A stretch of DNA of 64,000 bases, taken from the NCBI GenBank assembly GCA_023052935.1, contig CM041297.1, forward strand, positions 112,025,563 to 112,089,562, written 5' to 3'. This stretch comes from Piezodorus guildinii (lineage: Eukaryota; Arthropoda; Insecta; Hemiptera; Pentatomidae). The translations under genes and the position numbers were made by a program. The notes under the pieces are model-generated. The model worked only from the letters and a program-made list of their open reading frames with translations, was not told the DNA's origin and made no database searches. Positions 12,196 to 22,690 of the stretch are shown here, one piece after another; positions within the stretch are counted from its first letter, which is position 1; each line of letters starts with the position of its first letter.

Positions 12196-13880
12196 AGTAC
12201 AGTAGGTTAAACCTGCTTGAAAAATCCATTTCCGAGAGAAGAGACATCAATTCATTTAGTCAAAATTTTGAGTCAGGCAACATCAGCAGAGATATAGGGT
12301 GTCAAAAACCGGTAACACTAAAAAAATGTAAAAACGTGACTTTTTATTCATTTAAAACAATATAGCACCTTAACAGTAGGTCCTGGGGACAAATGTGATA
12401 TACAAAGATATCTTGACATTTTTATTGCGAGCAGCTCCACCACAGCTTTTTTGACACAGAGCGTGTCAATAAAACCCCAACACTTTTTCAATACGATAAC
12501 CCATAGAACTAAACAGTAGGCATTAGCGACAAATGTTAAATAACAAAAAAGTTTATCCGCTAAATTTCTGACCTGGAAACTTTAGTCAAATTTTCGATCC
12601 AAGGAACACAACATAAATAGACAATAAAGAAATATAATAAAAGAGATATTCATGTCCAAAAGCTAACACAGTGAAACATAAGCATGTCATAACTTTTCAT
12701 TAACCAACCTATTTTTGCATTCACCTTTCATGCATTATTAAATTGTAGATATACAAGAATTTAACTTGATAAAAACGAAATAATAATCCTTTCCTTTGAT
12801 TTTTCATTATTTTTAGAGGCCACTGAGGTTGCGCTAACCTCATTATTATACATTAATATTATTATACGAAGGACACTGGCGTAATAATAGCTCATTGGTG
12901 CACTCATTCAAGTTTTGGCAACGGCCCACGTTTCATAATGTATTTAGTACATTTTCTGTCCTAATTAATTAAAATTTATCGATATTTCATTGAAGGTTTA
13001 ATGTTCTATTTTTTTTATGTTTTTAAGCTTATTGCGTATCTACTGAGTGTTAACCATAGCCACTTTCGAACTGATAATGATTTTTACTTCATTTTCATTA
13101 CGTATCATGAAACAAATTTCATTAGATCTTTCCAAACTAAATTTCAGAATAACGGAACTATATATTCAAAGTAATTCAATGTTTGATTTCGTTTAAATTG
13201 TCATGTACTTTCTGTGGTTGACATTATTATTGCTTATTATTCTAAACTTTGAAATCGACCACGATTAAAGTAAACCATAATTTTCGCCGGACATTCGCTT
13301 GGCTCCCGTTCAATCTGTTACAAAGCGTTTGTAAACTAAAGGGTTGCACATGGTTTTTGGAAACGCTGTCTATTGCAGCCAACGTCAGCGGAAAAGATAA
13401 AAGAGCCTATTGATCTCTGACAAGGCAGAGGGTGTCAGTTTGCATATGATAAAGGCTTCAACATTGTTGAATTTGTTTAGTGATTTTTGTAAAAAAAAAA
13501 AAAAAAAGAAAGAATGAAAAAAAAAGGTGTTACATTACATCAGGAAAACTGCTTAGGAAATATGAAAATCGCCAATTTATCTCTAATCATTCACTTAAGT
13601 CATCTGAGGAAATTTATTTTTATTTTCACTGTCTATGATTGTTGTTAGATAACATCTTTATTAAAAAATATCGTTATTCTTTTTATTAGAATTACCAACT
13701 ACTGGACTTTTCCTGCCTTCACAGTGAGTTCGTCTGAAAAATGAGTTTAAAAATAACGTTGTTATTTAACTTTAAATGCAGAATTAATTTAATTCCAAAT
13801 CACACAACATTTCTTTCTACTAAGCGGTCATAAAGTTTAATAGTTTTAAAAAACATATCTAGATTATTTAAACTAATAAA
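12196..13880. other. Unassigned AT-rich DNA with a diverged internal duplication
   Basis: Two related segments begin near 12371 and 12517 (AACAGTAGG...GACAAATGT...ATA) about 145 bp apart. A 17-A run lies near 13491. No coding feature was recognised. Confidence 0.5.
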
Positions 13881-13884
13881 AGGA

Positions 13885-14395
13885 ATACAAAATTTAACTT
13901 GTAAATAAAGTTATTTATATATTAAATAAGAGGATATCGTTATATTTATACTATCTACAAAATTAAAGATACTTCAGAGGAAGATAATTTTTAAAAAATC
14001 AGTATTTAAGCCCTATCAGACTATTTCAGTCAGAATGTAACCAACATGGTATAAAATCCCAAAAAATTTTACATCAATATAGCGAGTTTAATAAAAAATG
14101 TATGGTATTAAATGGCTCTTCTGGTTAGCTGGTTTTGATGAAATATTTGCTGTAACGCCTCGGGCGTATAGTTGTCCTAAATATGAAATTTCACGAGTCT
14201 TTTCGTTTTCGCGATAGCCGTATCTATCACACATGGACACACAAACACACACACACCTTTTTGCCGGATAAGGTCATTTGGTCATTTAAAATGTTCGTTT
14301 CCGTTAACAACTCAAATTCGAAAATTTCACGATCGCAATACTTTCCGTTACTATTTATTTTATATATAGGTAAGTGAAAGTAAAAATCATATCTA
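13885..14395 (+). repeat. DR-A dispersed repeat, 5'-truncated copy
   Basis: Contains TTAAGCCCTATCAGACTATTT, GGCTCTTCTGGTTAGCTG, CGGGCGTATAGTTGTC, an ACACACAC tract, and the AGGTAAGTGAAAGTAAAA end. Confidence 0.75.
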
Positions 14396-14633
14396 GATGT
14401 TAGTGCTAAAATTACCATATAAATAGTTTCAATAATAAATTAATGATAATGATAGAGTTTAGTTGACTGTTGAGAATATTAGATGAGGGAGATGGTTGGG
14501 GGTCTTCAGAACGAAACACACATTAAAAAGTAGTACTTATTTTAATTTTGTGCCGACGTTTCGAGGGTACAATGTGGGCCTTTATCAATGTGACAATGAT
14601 AATGACTTCTTTAGACACCGTCTTAGAGTCACC

Positions 14634-14672
14634 CTGATGAAGGTCCACAATGTAGGCCGAAACGTCGGCACA
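14634..14672 (+). ncRNA. Hammerhead ribozyme motif (minimal stem III)
   Basis: The core CTGATGA (14634-14640) is followed by one extra A and a stem II of GGTC pairing with GGCC. Then come GAAAC (14659-14663) and GTC, so cleavage would be after C14666. The ACGT following GAA is self-complementary, which fits the dimeric, minimal-stem-III hammerheads described for Penelope-like elements. Stem I looks weak here (GG pairing with CC). On the minus strand of the left arm the CTGATGA box has become TTGATAA. Activity is inferred only. Confidence 0.6.
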
Positions 14673-14688
14673 TAATTAAAATAATTAC

Positions 14689-14693
<5 letters not shown>

Positions 14694-14719
<26 letters not shown>

Positions 14720-15284
14720 ATTTGTTATCCGCGTCTACCCTACAGAGTCATTGGCGTCATCACATTACATTATACTCTGTTGTAGTACCCTACAATCTTT
14801 AAATATTCAAACAGTTTGGATATATGTTTTTCTTCGTCGCCGAGTATTTGGTTAAGCGTGAGTGGCAATCCAATAGTTTTTCTCAAGTTTTTGTATTTTT
14901 TGCATTCTAATAGCAAATGGTTTACACACTGTATGACGTCACATTTCGTGCAAGTGGGTGCTTCTAACCGTTTTAGGAGGTACCTATGGGTATATTGACA
15001 ATGACCAATTCTCAATCTGCACAGTAGGATTTCTTCCTTCCTAGATTTTCTGGAGATAGTTAACCATTTGCTGCTATCAGATTTCACTGCTCCTAACTTT
15101 GTCTGCCCTCTTTTCCACTTTTCCGTCCAATCCGCTAGCAACCCTTTTTTCGATTGTAGCATCCAATCTTCTACAGTTAATTCATTAATTTGGACGATTC
15201 CACTCTCTTCTCCTATGCTGCAGTGTTGGCTGCTTGGTCAGCTTTTTTATTTCCCGGAATTCCTCGATGCGCTGGTAACCATAG
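14694..15284 (-). mobile_element. I-group LINE, 5'-truncated, inserted in the palindrome
   Basis: The poly(T) at 14694-14719 is the poly(A) tail of a minus-strand LINE. The minus-strand frame includes the end of RNase H (LPAHRGIPGNKKADQAA, near 15220-15280). In another frame it has SRKEEILLCRLRIGHCQYTH, TCTKCDVIQCVNHLLLECKKY, and a stop at 14770. TACTACTT flanks it at 14686-14693 and 15285-15292. It is truncated within RNase H and has at least one frame break near 15165-15215. Confidence 0.9.
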
Positions 15285-15344
15285 TACTACTTATTAATGT
15301 GTGTTTCGTTCTGATAACCGCACCTTCAACCATCTTCCTCATCT

Positions 15345-15530
15345 AAATTAATGATAGGTTTTCCTGAAAAGTTTCCTAGAATGGTTATCTGAAGTTTTGT
15401 AAATTAACGTCATAAACGGCAGCTACCTACACTAATACTACTTTGGTCGATAGTCGACTGTTTTCCTTGACCGCAATTCATTTCAGGAACTACTTCATAG
15501 GACTAGTAATTAGGTAATGCTTAGTATAGT
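15345..15530 (+). repeat. DR-B dispersed repeat
   Basis: Shares CCTACACTAAT, ACTGTTTTCCTTGACC, CATTTCAG, ACTTCATAG and AATTAGGTAATG in order with the reverse complement of 25155-25335. The class is unknown. Confidence 0.65.
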
Positions 15531-15564
15531 TGTACAAGAATTAACAAATAACAAGATATAGATG

Positions 15565-16190
15565 ATATCAGTAATTTATTTTTTTATTTTGCTTCTACCA
15601 CCATGGGTCGTTGGCGTAATTATTGACGTTTTACATTATATTGTAGTAAAGACTTATTTTGAAATATTTGAAGAAAACAGTACTTTGGGTTCGTCGTGCG
15701 GTTTCCATTCGCAGATATTTTTCAATCTACTGAAGATTGGACAGTATTATAAAACATGCTTCACCATTCTGACTGTGTACGCCTGACTTCTAGACCTCAC
15801 AGAAAATTCAGCCGGCTGAAGTCTCTCTGACAATTTTTTCTTATTTTATTTCCTTTAACTTTAAAGAATTCATATTACACCTTAAAATAATATTCTCTTT
15901 CTGCAGTGAGCAATGTATCCTTGTCTTGTCCAGATGTTATCGATCATTGCAGCTTGTGGCGCAGTTGAAAATCGAGCTGTGTTGGCAGCAGTATCGGGTT
16001 TTTCATTACCGTATATATCACTGTGTGTGGGGACCGATATTAGATCGACTTACTTGTCAATCAAGAGTTTTTAATGAAAATTGTGAATTGTTTCTATTAA
16101 GGAATGAGGAATCTTGTTGCTATTTATTGTTTTTAAAATACTCATTGAGTCGGCTATAACAGCAGATTTTTTACTATGTTCTGAACGTAT
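15565..16190 (-). pseudogene. I-group LINE RNase H fragment, decayed
   Basis: Minus-strand translation near 16150-16070 gives AVIADSMSILKTINSNKI, which corresponds to the TDS motif of RNase H with Thr changed to Ala. Near 16050-15930 it gives VPTHSDIYGNEKPDTAANTA, the last RNase H motif. The 3' part to 15565 resembles the tail of the copy at 14.7 kb. Stops and frame changes are frequent. YTDGS is lost by truncation. Confidence 0.75.
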
Positions 16191-16687
16191 GTATAAATAG
16201 GGTTGTTTTTTTTTCACGCAATAACGTTATAGACCACGCAAATATCATTTTCTCCCAACTTTGCCCACACATTACCCTCTCTTCCTCTTTTCCTACCTCT
16301 TCATTCTTTCAGACTGTACTATTTTTCTCTTCTTGGCTCCATGCTCTCCCCTTTCTCACCTCTTTGGGTTGGACTATTATCTTCTCTATTTTTTTTTTTT
16401 TCCTTGATTGAGTATTAATAATTCTATTGATTTAATATTTTCAATAATGAATCTTTGTAATTTACTAAAATAAAATATTAAAAAAAAAATACAAGATATA
16501 TAGAACCCGAATAAGGAATAAAAACCAAATCCGTTTGTTCCCCGTCCGCTGTCAGCGGCATTTCTCCGAAACTACTGGACTATTTTTTTTTTAATTTCAC
16601 CAAATAAGGGCATGCAACGATGATCCTAACACTTTGACGTTGATTAGACGAATATAGAGAAAGATATGTATAGATGTTCGATAAATA
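16191..16687. other. Pyrimidine-rich stretch and short DR-A remnant
   Basis: 16250-16400 is a CT-rich segment without a recognisable gene. 16540-16660 contains GCGGCATTTCTCCGAAAC and GGGCATGCAACGATGATCC, which match part of the DR-A copy near 7550-7630. Confidence 0.5.
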
Positions 16688-17071
16688 TTAGGCCTGTTGT
16701 GGTAATATAAAGTGATATCTCGCTCCGAGTTATTAGCTATTTTCATAAACGTATAGTTCTAGTGATTCAATTCTTTAAGTTATTTTAGTTATTTTCCGTA
16801 TTTGCTACAGTTTGAAAATGTTTTAACTTAATTAAATTGTGAACAGTGTAAATTGAGTCATAGGCTAGGTGAGGTTAGGACACACTAAGTGTTTTAGAAC
16901 CATATAAATTTGAACTACCACGCTGGCGAAGTGTTGAAGAGCCAGTCGTGAAACCACGGTGGTCTGCGGAATATCAGCGTGTCTCTCCAGCTAAGTAATA
17001 ACAATTTACTTATTAGTGTCTTCAAAATTTTCTTATTTTGATTATTATAAGGTACTGTTATATTCAGCACT

Positions 17072-18233
17072 ATGGGTGAACCTCCCCCATTAAAAAGGAA
17101 AAAAGGGAGATTTAAAACTTCCATCATGGGTAACAATGATGTAAGCATAAAGAAAAACTGTGCTAGGTTTTTTATTATAAGAAGAACAGAAGTGGACATC
17201 GAAGGTAATGCATTAGATTTTAAAAAAGTGTCTCCATTCTTCATCTATAAAAGCATAAAAAGCATTATTGGTGATGTTAAAGTTGTAAAAAAACTGAAAG
17301 ATGGAACACTTTTAGTCGAGGTAATTTCTGAAACACAGTCCGAAAAATTGATAAGATGTGATAGCCTTGCTATAAACTTCCCAGTTCAAGTAGAGCCCCA
17401 TAGTAGGTTAAATTTAAGTAAAGGCGTAATATGGTGCCCTGACTTAAATTTTTGTTCAATTGACGAAATAAGAGATGAGTTGAAACCACAGAACGTTGTA
17501 GAGGTTAAAAGAATGACTTACTTTAAAAATAACGAAAGGAAAAATAGCCATAATTACCTATTAACATTTGATAACCCCACTTTGCCTAAAGAAATAAAAA
17601 TAGGATATTGTAATGTCGTTATAAGGCAATACATTTCAAACCCAACGCGTTGCTATGTTTGTCTCAAATTCGGACATACTAAAACAATTTGCAAAAAGGA
17701 GCCCCTTTGTCGGTTTTGTTGGAAAACAAAACATGAAGGGTTAGATTGTGATGGTCCAATTAAATGCGTAAATTGTCAGGGTAACCATGATTCCTTTTCG
17801 AAAAACTGCCCTCTGTACGTTAAAGAGAAAGAAATTAGAGGCATACAGGAAGCCGAAAAAATAACATATGTTGCTGCAAAAAAAAAAATATGACATGCTA
17901 CATCCTCTGTCAACTCAGATGTCATTTTCCTACGTGGTAAAAAATAAAAAAAGTTTTTGTGTCCAAACTGAAGATCTTGGTAATAATGCATTTCAAATCA
18001 GCAAACCGATCGAAATGTTAGCTAATGATAAAACATCAAGCCTTAGTTGTGCTCATAATGACTTGAGCGTTACCCCTACCACTCTTCCCCCCACCTCTTC
18101 TTCTTCCCCTTCCTCTACTTCTTTACCCAACCCTTCCCCAAACTCTTCCTCTTTCCCCTCTCCTATACCTCTTCATACTCCTTGGTCCATTCATACTCCA
18201 GTAAGTGGAAGGTTATACACGTATTCAGGTTGA
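17072..18233 (+). CDS. I-group LINE ORF1 (gag-like, zinc knuckles), frame broken
   Basis: ORF1 of I-group LINEs encodes a nucleic-acid-binding protein that packages the element RNA in cytoplasmic particles. The start ATG at 17072 opens a 273-residue frame. A basic N-terminus (PPPLKRKKGRFK) and an RNA-recognition-like middle part are followed by three consecutive cysteine/histidine knuckles near residues 193-248 (CYVCLKFGHTKTIC, CRFCWKTKHEGLDC, CVNCQGNHDSFSKNC). The frame ends at 17893 just after an 11-A run. The natural C-terminus, rich in Ser/Pro/Thr, continues in another frame (17868-18233), so a one-base slip in the A-run separates them. The last few codons run into the inverted segment. 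The catalytic Cys/His residues of all knuckles look intact. Confidence 0.88.
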
Positions 18234-18640
18234 AAATCAATTGTATCCAAACTTGTATCTTCTGATATCAGCAACGGCGTTAGTGGGGTATATATATTTG
18301 AATAAAATGTTGCGAAGTGCTCAGCCAGCGTGTCTGGGTTTCGTTCAATGTTTTCGTTAATAAGAAGTGTGGGTTGGTAGTCGATATACTTCCCTGAAAC
18401 TCTCTGTATTTTATCCCAAAATAAGCTTGGTGAGGAATTTGTTGAGATTGTTCCCAAAAATTGTTCCCAGGATTTTTTCATTTTGGTTTTAATTAATCTA
18501 CGGGATATAGACCGGGTCTTTTTATATTCAATTAGATTGCTTAAACTAGGTTCCCTTCGGAATGTCTTAAGTGCCTTTCTTCTATTTTTGATTACCAGTC
18601 TACACTCGTCGTCATACCAAGGAACAGTACTTCGCCTGGA
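18200..18640 (-). pseudogene. Inverted ORF2 linker segment of the I element
   Basis: The minus-strand reading frame includes VPWYDDECRLVIKNRRKALK and SLFWDKIQRVSGKY. This is the stretch that lies between endonuclease and reverse transcriptase in ORF2 of I-group LINEs. It is antisense to ORF1 on its left and to RNase H on its right. Both borders are abrupt: one near 18200, within codons of the ORF1 tail, and one near 18640. No catalytic motif of EN or RT falls inside it. The open frame 18191-18784 extends past the borders only by chance. Confidence 0.8.
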
Positions 18641-19643
18641 AGTCAGATACAAAAGATATATAGACGAAATCCAAGACATCGAAACAACGATCTTTGAAAA
18701 TAATTTCGCTCCATGGACCTTACAACTACCCACCATAGATCTAACGCTTCTAAAATTTAAGAAAAACAACACCTCAGAATTCACCTATGCAACTGAATAT
18801 CAAAACGTTAAGGACAAATATGAAAATAGGACCCATATTTATACAGATGGCTCAAAAACAGAAAATAGCGTTGGATGTTCTGTTGTAATCGAACCCAATA
18901 TTGTTAAGCACAGACTTCCACACACTGCTAGCAACTTCACAGCAGAAAGTTACGCAATTAGTTCAGCACTATACAAAATCCTACAGTGTGAAGAGGAAGA
19001 ATTCGTAATATTTACGGACTCTTTATCTTTCTTATTGGCTTTTACAAATATTTATTCCAATGATACTGTGATAAAGAAAGCCCAAGCCAATGCCTCGATG
19101 ATAAAATGTATAAACAAAAGCGTGGTTCTTGTTTGGACACCATCGCATGTAGGGATAAAAGGCAACGAAAAAGCAGACCAAGCAGCCAAAGAAGCAGCAT
19201 TATCCTGTACAGAAATCACCCCGATATTTACAAAATCTGATACATGCGCTTATCTAAAAAAACAAGCGACAATGACATGGGCCGAGCTTTGGGAAAATAC
19301 AGAAGAGTCGAATAAGTTAAGAAGTATCAAATCCGATGTTCAACCGTGGAAGAGCGCCAACAGTGTCAACAGGCGAGAAGGTGTTGTCATGACTCGCTTA
19401 AGAATAGGGCACACGCGACTGACCCATGGATACCTTATAGAGAAAAGCACACCTCCGAGCTGCGAGAACTGCAACCAGCGACTGACCATCTGCCACATCT
19501 TTGAGGACTGCCCACTCTACCACAACTATTTTCAGACAGAAAATATTCAAAGAAACCTCAAGAGGATACTAGGTGACAACACTACAACGATTAGAAAAAC
19601 AAATGAGTTTTTAAAAACATTTGATTTGTTTAAAAAAATCTAA
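18640..19643 (+). CDS. I-group LINE ORF2 C-terminal part: RNase H
   Basis: RNase H removes the RNA template during target-primed reverse transcription. The frame (open from 18483) becomes LINE-like at about 18640. The first motif is IYTDGSKTENSVGCSVVIE near 18838, the second TAESYAI, the third FTDSLSFLLAF, and the fourth VWTPSHVGIKGNEKADQAAK. The full D-E-D-D set therefore appears present. It is followed by RREGVVMTRLRIGHTRLTHG and a CENC...H...C motif, and a stop at 19641-19643. The RT that should precede it is deleted, so the peptide is a fragment. It is well conserved and free of stops, which implies a young insertion. Confidence 0.9.
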
Positions 19644-19789
19644 TGAAATTTTTATGTAAATAGAAAAGGGCGCTAAAGACCCCAGATGTTTTGTGCCCAT
19701 AAATAAAATAACCTAACCTTAGGCCTGTTGTTATTATTTTATTTTTATTTATTTTTTAATCTGTATCCTTTACTTATTTTAATTATTTA

Positions 19790-19920
19790 TTTTTTTCTTC
19801 TTTTCCTTAATCTCACTTGAACTAAAAATAACCTCCTTTGAAGAATCAATCATAATAACAAACCATCGGGCGTTGATGACGTAGATGTTCTATGCCCTAA
19901 AACAAAACAAAACAAACAAA
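19790..19920 (+). pseudogene. Remnant of an I-group LINE 3' end
   Basis: CGGGCGTTGATGACGTAGAT followed by TGCCCTAAAACAAAACAAAAC parallels the 3' UTR of the neighbouring I element (GGGCGCTAAAGACC...TGCCCATAAATAAA). Only the tail is left, immediately downstream of the 13-bp duplication, suggesting the younger element landed near an older relative. Confidence 0.55.
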
Positions 19921-19969
19921 CAATATTAGGCCGTTCTACAAAAGAAATCTTGGATATATTTTTTTTAAC

Positions 19970-20035
19970 AATTTATTTAATTTTCAGTCATCACAACGTT
20001 TCAGCCTTTAGGACCATTTTCAAGCTTCTGTAATC
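19970..20035 (-). repeat. Hammerhead-type repeat remnant
   Basis: On the minus strand, TGGTCCTAAAGGCTGAAACGTT at 19996-20017 has a short stem and GAAACGTT as in the 52.2-kb motif. The CTGATGA box has become CTTGAAAA. There is a single arm only and it is probably inactive. Confidence 0.45.
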
Positions 20036-20238
20036 AATTAAAGATATATTGCATTTATACATTTTTAACATCTAATATCAACACATAATAAATTATTTTT
20101 AATATGTTACCTACCATGCATATCCATGTTATATATCTTCTTTTATCGAACAAATATTCATCCAAATGAACATTTACGACAATGATGAGAAGAAAAAAAA
20201 GAAGATATGTATAGACTTTTAGAATCAGTAAAACTCGC

Positions 20239-20240
<2 letters not shown>

Positions 20241-20292
<52 letters not shown>
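20241..20292. repeat. A-run of about 52
   Basis: The run follows TATAGACTTTTAGAATCAGT, a sequence resembling part of DR-A (near 7780). The open frame of lysines across it is a by-product of the run. Confidence 0.9.
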
Positions 20293-20295
<3 letters not shown>

Positions 20296-21298
20296 ACTTA
20301 AGCTATATATTTGTACAAATGAAAAAAGGATCGTTGAAATTGGTTCAGCACTAGCAGAGATAGTAGGGATGATATTTTACTTTGAATTGTTTGTCATATT
20401 AGTTAACTGCCTTTAAAGAGCTATAAACATTAGATATATTAACATTTATACCCCAAAATAAGTGTTTGAAAATAAGAAAACATTGTGTAATAATTTGCAG
20501 CGTTTTTGTTCTTTCTTTCATGTAAAATAAATATTATTTTATGTCAATTGTTGTTGAACGCTAAAATAGAAAGTAATAGTAAAACAAAAAATTATGTTTA
20601 TACAAGAAGATAACGTGTAAAATAATTGATAAAAACAAATGTTTTATTTTATTGTCTAATGAATAAATGTTGATTTTGGTTTTTAGTAAGAGAACATCTA
20701 CAACATAGACAGAAATTTCTGTGCTAAAATTAAATGTATTTAATAAACCTCTTAATGGAGGCGCAGAGGTTTCTGAATTCATTATATCTCTAGTCCTTAA
20801 TTTGTAAACTTGAAATTCATAAACAGTTTCGTTATCGTGCACATTCCCACTTTACTTCCTAATAAAGGATGTCCTCTTGCTACATTTAAATGTTTTCGGT
20901 TGAAAATAGCTTCTTTGTCAGACGAAATGAAATACAGCGATGTTTTCCTGTATAGCGAAGCTTCAAGATGAGTGTTTTGAACTCGTCATTTTCAAAAATT
21001 AGTTAATAGGATAAATGTAAAATATTGTATATAAACCTTGAACTTTTTTAAAAAAGGTCAAGAATACCTTTGTTATCCACTGATCTTACTAAGCTATAAA
21101 TGACACACGGTTTTGTGATTTTAATCGGAAATAGAAAAGGTGATAATGGATTTTGTATTCTGAGTAAACTTAAAGTAACATGATTACTGGTATAACTATA
21201 AAATTTCTGCTGTTATAATAAAAAATGTTTTGATATTATTTATCTGAAGAAAAAGAAAGCCTTTATCTTGCTGTATATATTAATTCCTTCCGATACAT
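20293..21298. other. No recognisable feature
   Basis: AT-rich DNA left of the foldback element; no gene or repeat assigned. Confidence 0.6.
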
Positions 21299-21307
21299 AT
21301 ATAGCAT

Positions 21308-21525
21308 TTCCAAGTCAAATTCAACCTTTTCCAAGTCAAATTCAACCTTTTCCAAGTCAAATTCAACCTTTTCCAAGTCAAATTCAACCTTTTCCAAGTC
21401 AAATTCAACCTTTTCCAAGTCAAATTCAACCTTTTCCAAGTCAAATTCAACCTTTTCCAAGTCAAATTCAACCTTTTCCATTTCAAATTCAACCTTTTCC
21501 TTTTCAAATTCAACCTTTTACGATT
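21308..21525. repeat. 21-bp tandem repeat, left outer array
   Basis: About ten head-to-tail copies of CCAAGTCAAATTCAACCTTTT. The inner last two copies carry TTTC in place of AGTC. Open frames through it (VEFDLEK repeats) arise because 21 is a multiple of three. Confidence 0.95.
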
Positions 21526-21781
21526 TCAATAAAATAATAAAAATCAAATTAACATGATTTTATGTTTTAATGGTTATTTTAATTACACCTTGTGTTTTTA
21601 ACCCTTGTGGCTTGTTAAATGTTCCCAGGGGCCTTTCTACATATAATTAGTCACGAATATAATAATAAGTATAACCGATACTTTAATTTTAAGACATTTG
21701 CGATACAAAGTCTGGTAGTCGGATTAGCGGGATTCGTTTTATTTAAGTTTTATAAACGCGGGCGAAAATATTATCAATAGA

Positions 21782-22440
21782 GGTTTATTTTAACTTTTTC
21801 GTATTTATTGGATAGTAGGCTCAGCAGATGTGTTCCCAAAGGTTCGTTACCGATTATACTATTAATTTTAATCGCGCTCGCTCAAATATGGTTTTATTAT
21901 GACTTGTTCGTATTTATTGGATACAAGGCTCAGTAGCTGCGTTCCCAAAGGTTCGTTACCGACTACACTATTAATTTTAATCGCGCTCACTCAAATATGG
22001 GTTTATTATAACTTTTTCGTATTTATTGGATACTAGTCACAGTAGCAGCGTTCCCAATGGTTCGTTACCGATTACACTATTAGTTTTAATCGCGCTCGCT
22101 CAAATAAGGGTTTATTATAACTTTTTCGTATTTATTGGATACTAGGCACAGTAGCAGCGTTACGGGGGGTTCTTTCCCGACCATTCTATTAATTATTCGT
22201 GCGCTCGCTCAAATATGGGTTTATTATAACTTTTTCGTATTTATTCGCTATTAGGCTCAGTTGATGCGTTTAGAAATCTCCGCTATCCCAATTATTCAAT
22301 TTATTTTAAGTGCTCTCGCTCAAGAAGAGGTTTATTTTAACTTGTACGTATTTACTGCTTACTAGGCTCATTCGCTGCGTAACCCAGGACTCGTTACAGA
22401 TTATACTATTAATTTTAATTGCGCTACCTCAAGTAGAGGT
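21782..22440. repeat. About 108-bp tandem repeat, left inner array
   Basis: Units begin at about 21782, 21890, 22000, 22108, 22217 and 22330, each opening GGTTTATTATAACTTTTTCG. Each unit then carries a TATTGGATAC block, GGTTCGTTACCGA and CGCGCTCGCTCAAAT. The outermost and innermost units are more diverged than the middle ones. Confidence 0.92.
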
Positions 22441-22690
22441 TTATCAAATAAGATTGTACTTATAAAATCTTTCTGTTTAGCTGATTATTATCAAACTCCG
22501 AAATATTAACCAAAACGATAACTTACTATCCTGAAAAAAAGGATGAGCGGTAACCCAATACATGAAAAGTTACAAAAAACACGAAATAAACATACATTAG
22601 ACCAACTGACTAAAAAAACATTAACACATTCACTAACAAAAGTCCCGAAACACAAATACAGAAATTAGCATAGAAAAGAAACACAAATTT

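Larger units (their letters stand above)
14478..15350. repeat. Hammerhead palindrome interrupted by a LINE
   Basis: The flank at 14478-14535 (ATGAGG...GATGGTTG...CGAAACACACATTA) is the reverse complement of 15286-15345. Inside it, 14525-14590 is the reverse complement of 14632-14693, so before the LINE inserted this was a palindrome of roughly 0.28 kb. Its flank GTTGACTGTTGAGAAT (14463-14478) resembles GTTGACCGTTGAGAAT next to the palindrome at 52.03 kb. The inserted LINE (14694-15284) is bounded by the 8-bp duplication TACTACTT. Confidence 0.8.
16701..19718 (+). mobile_element. I-group LINE, internally rearranged
   Basis: The 13-bp TTAGGCCTGTTGT occurs at 16688-16700 and again at 19719-19731. 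This marks one insertion that begins with about 370 bp of 5' UTR and ends ...AAATAAAATAACCTAACC. The order inside is ORF1 (sense, 17072 to about 18200), a segment of ORF2 linker in reverse orientation (about 18200-18640), then ORF2 RNase H to stop in sense orientation (about 18640-19643), then a short 3' UTR. Endonuclease and most of the RT, roughly 2.5 kb expected for this group, are missing. The element is about 3.0 kb. Confidence 0.9.

Noticed and set aside
12371..12560. Satellite array
   Set aside because: Only two diverged units were found, too few to call a satellite.
18191..18784. A separate minus-strand gene of 197 residues
   Set aside because: Its recognisable part is an inverted piece of I-element ORF2; the rest is chance extension into neighbouring segments.
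20207..20416. 69-residue lysine-rich protein
   Set aside because: Created by a 52-A run inside repeat-derived DNA.
21263..21537. Repeat proteins (VEFDLEK, PFPSQIQ or TWKRLNL units) encoded in both strands
   Set aside because: The 21-bp satellite unit is divisible by three, so open frames appear in several frames and both strands. There is no flanking gene structure.
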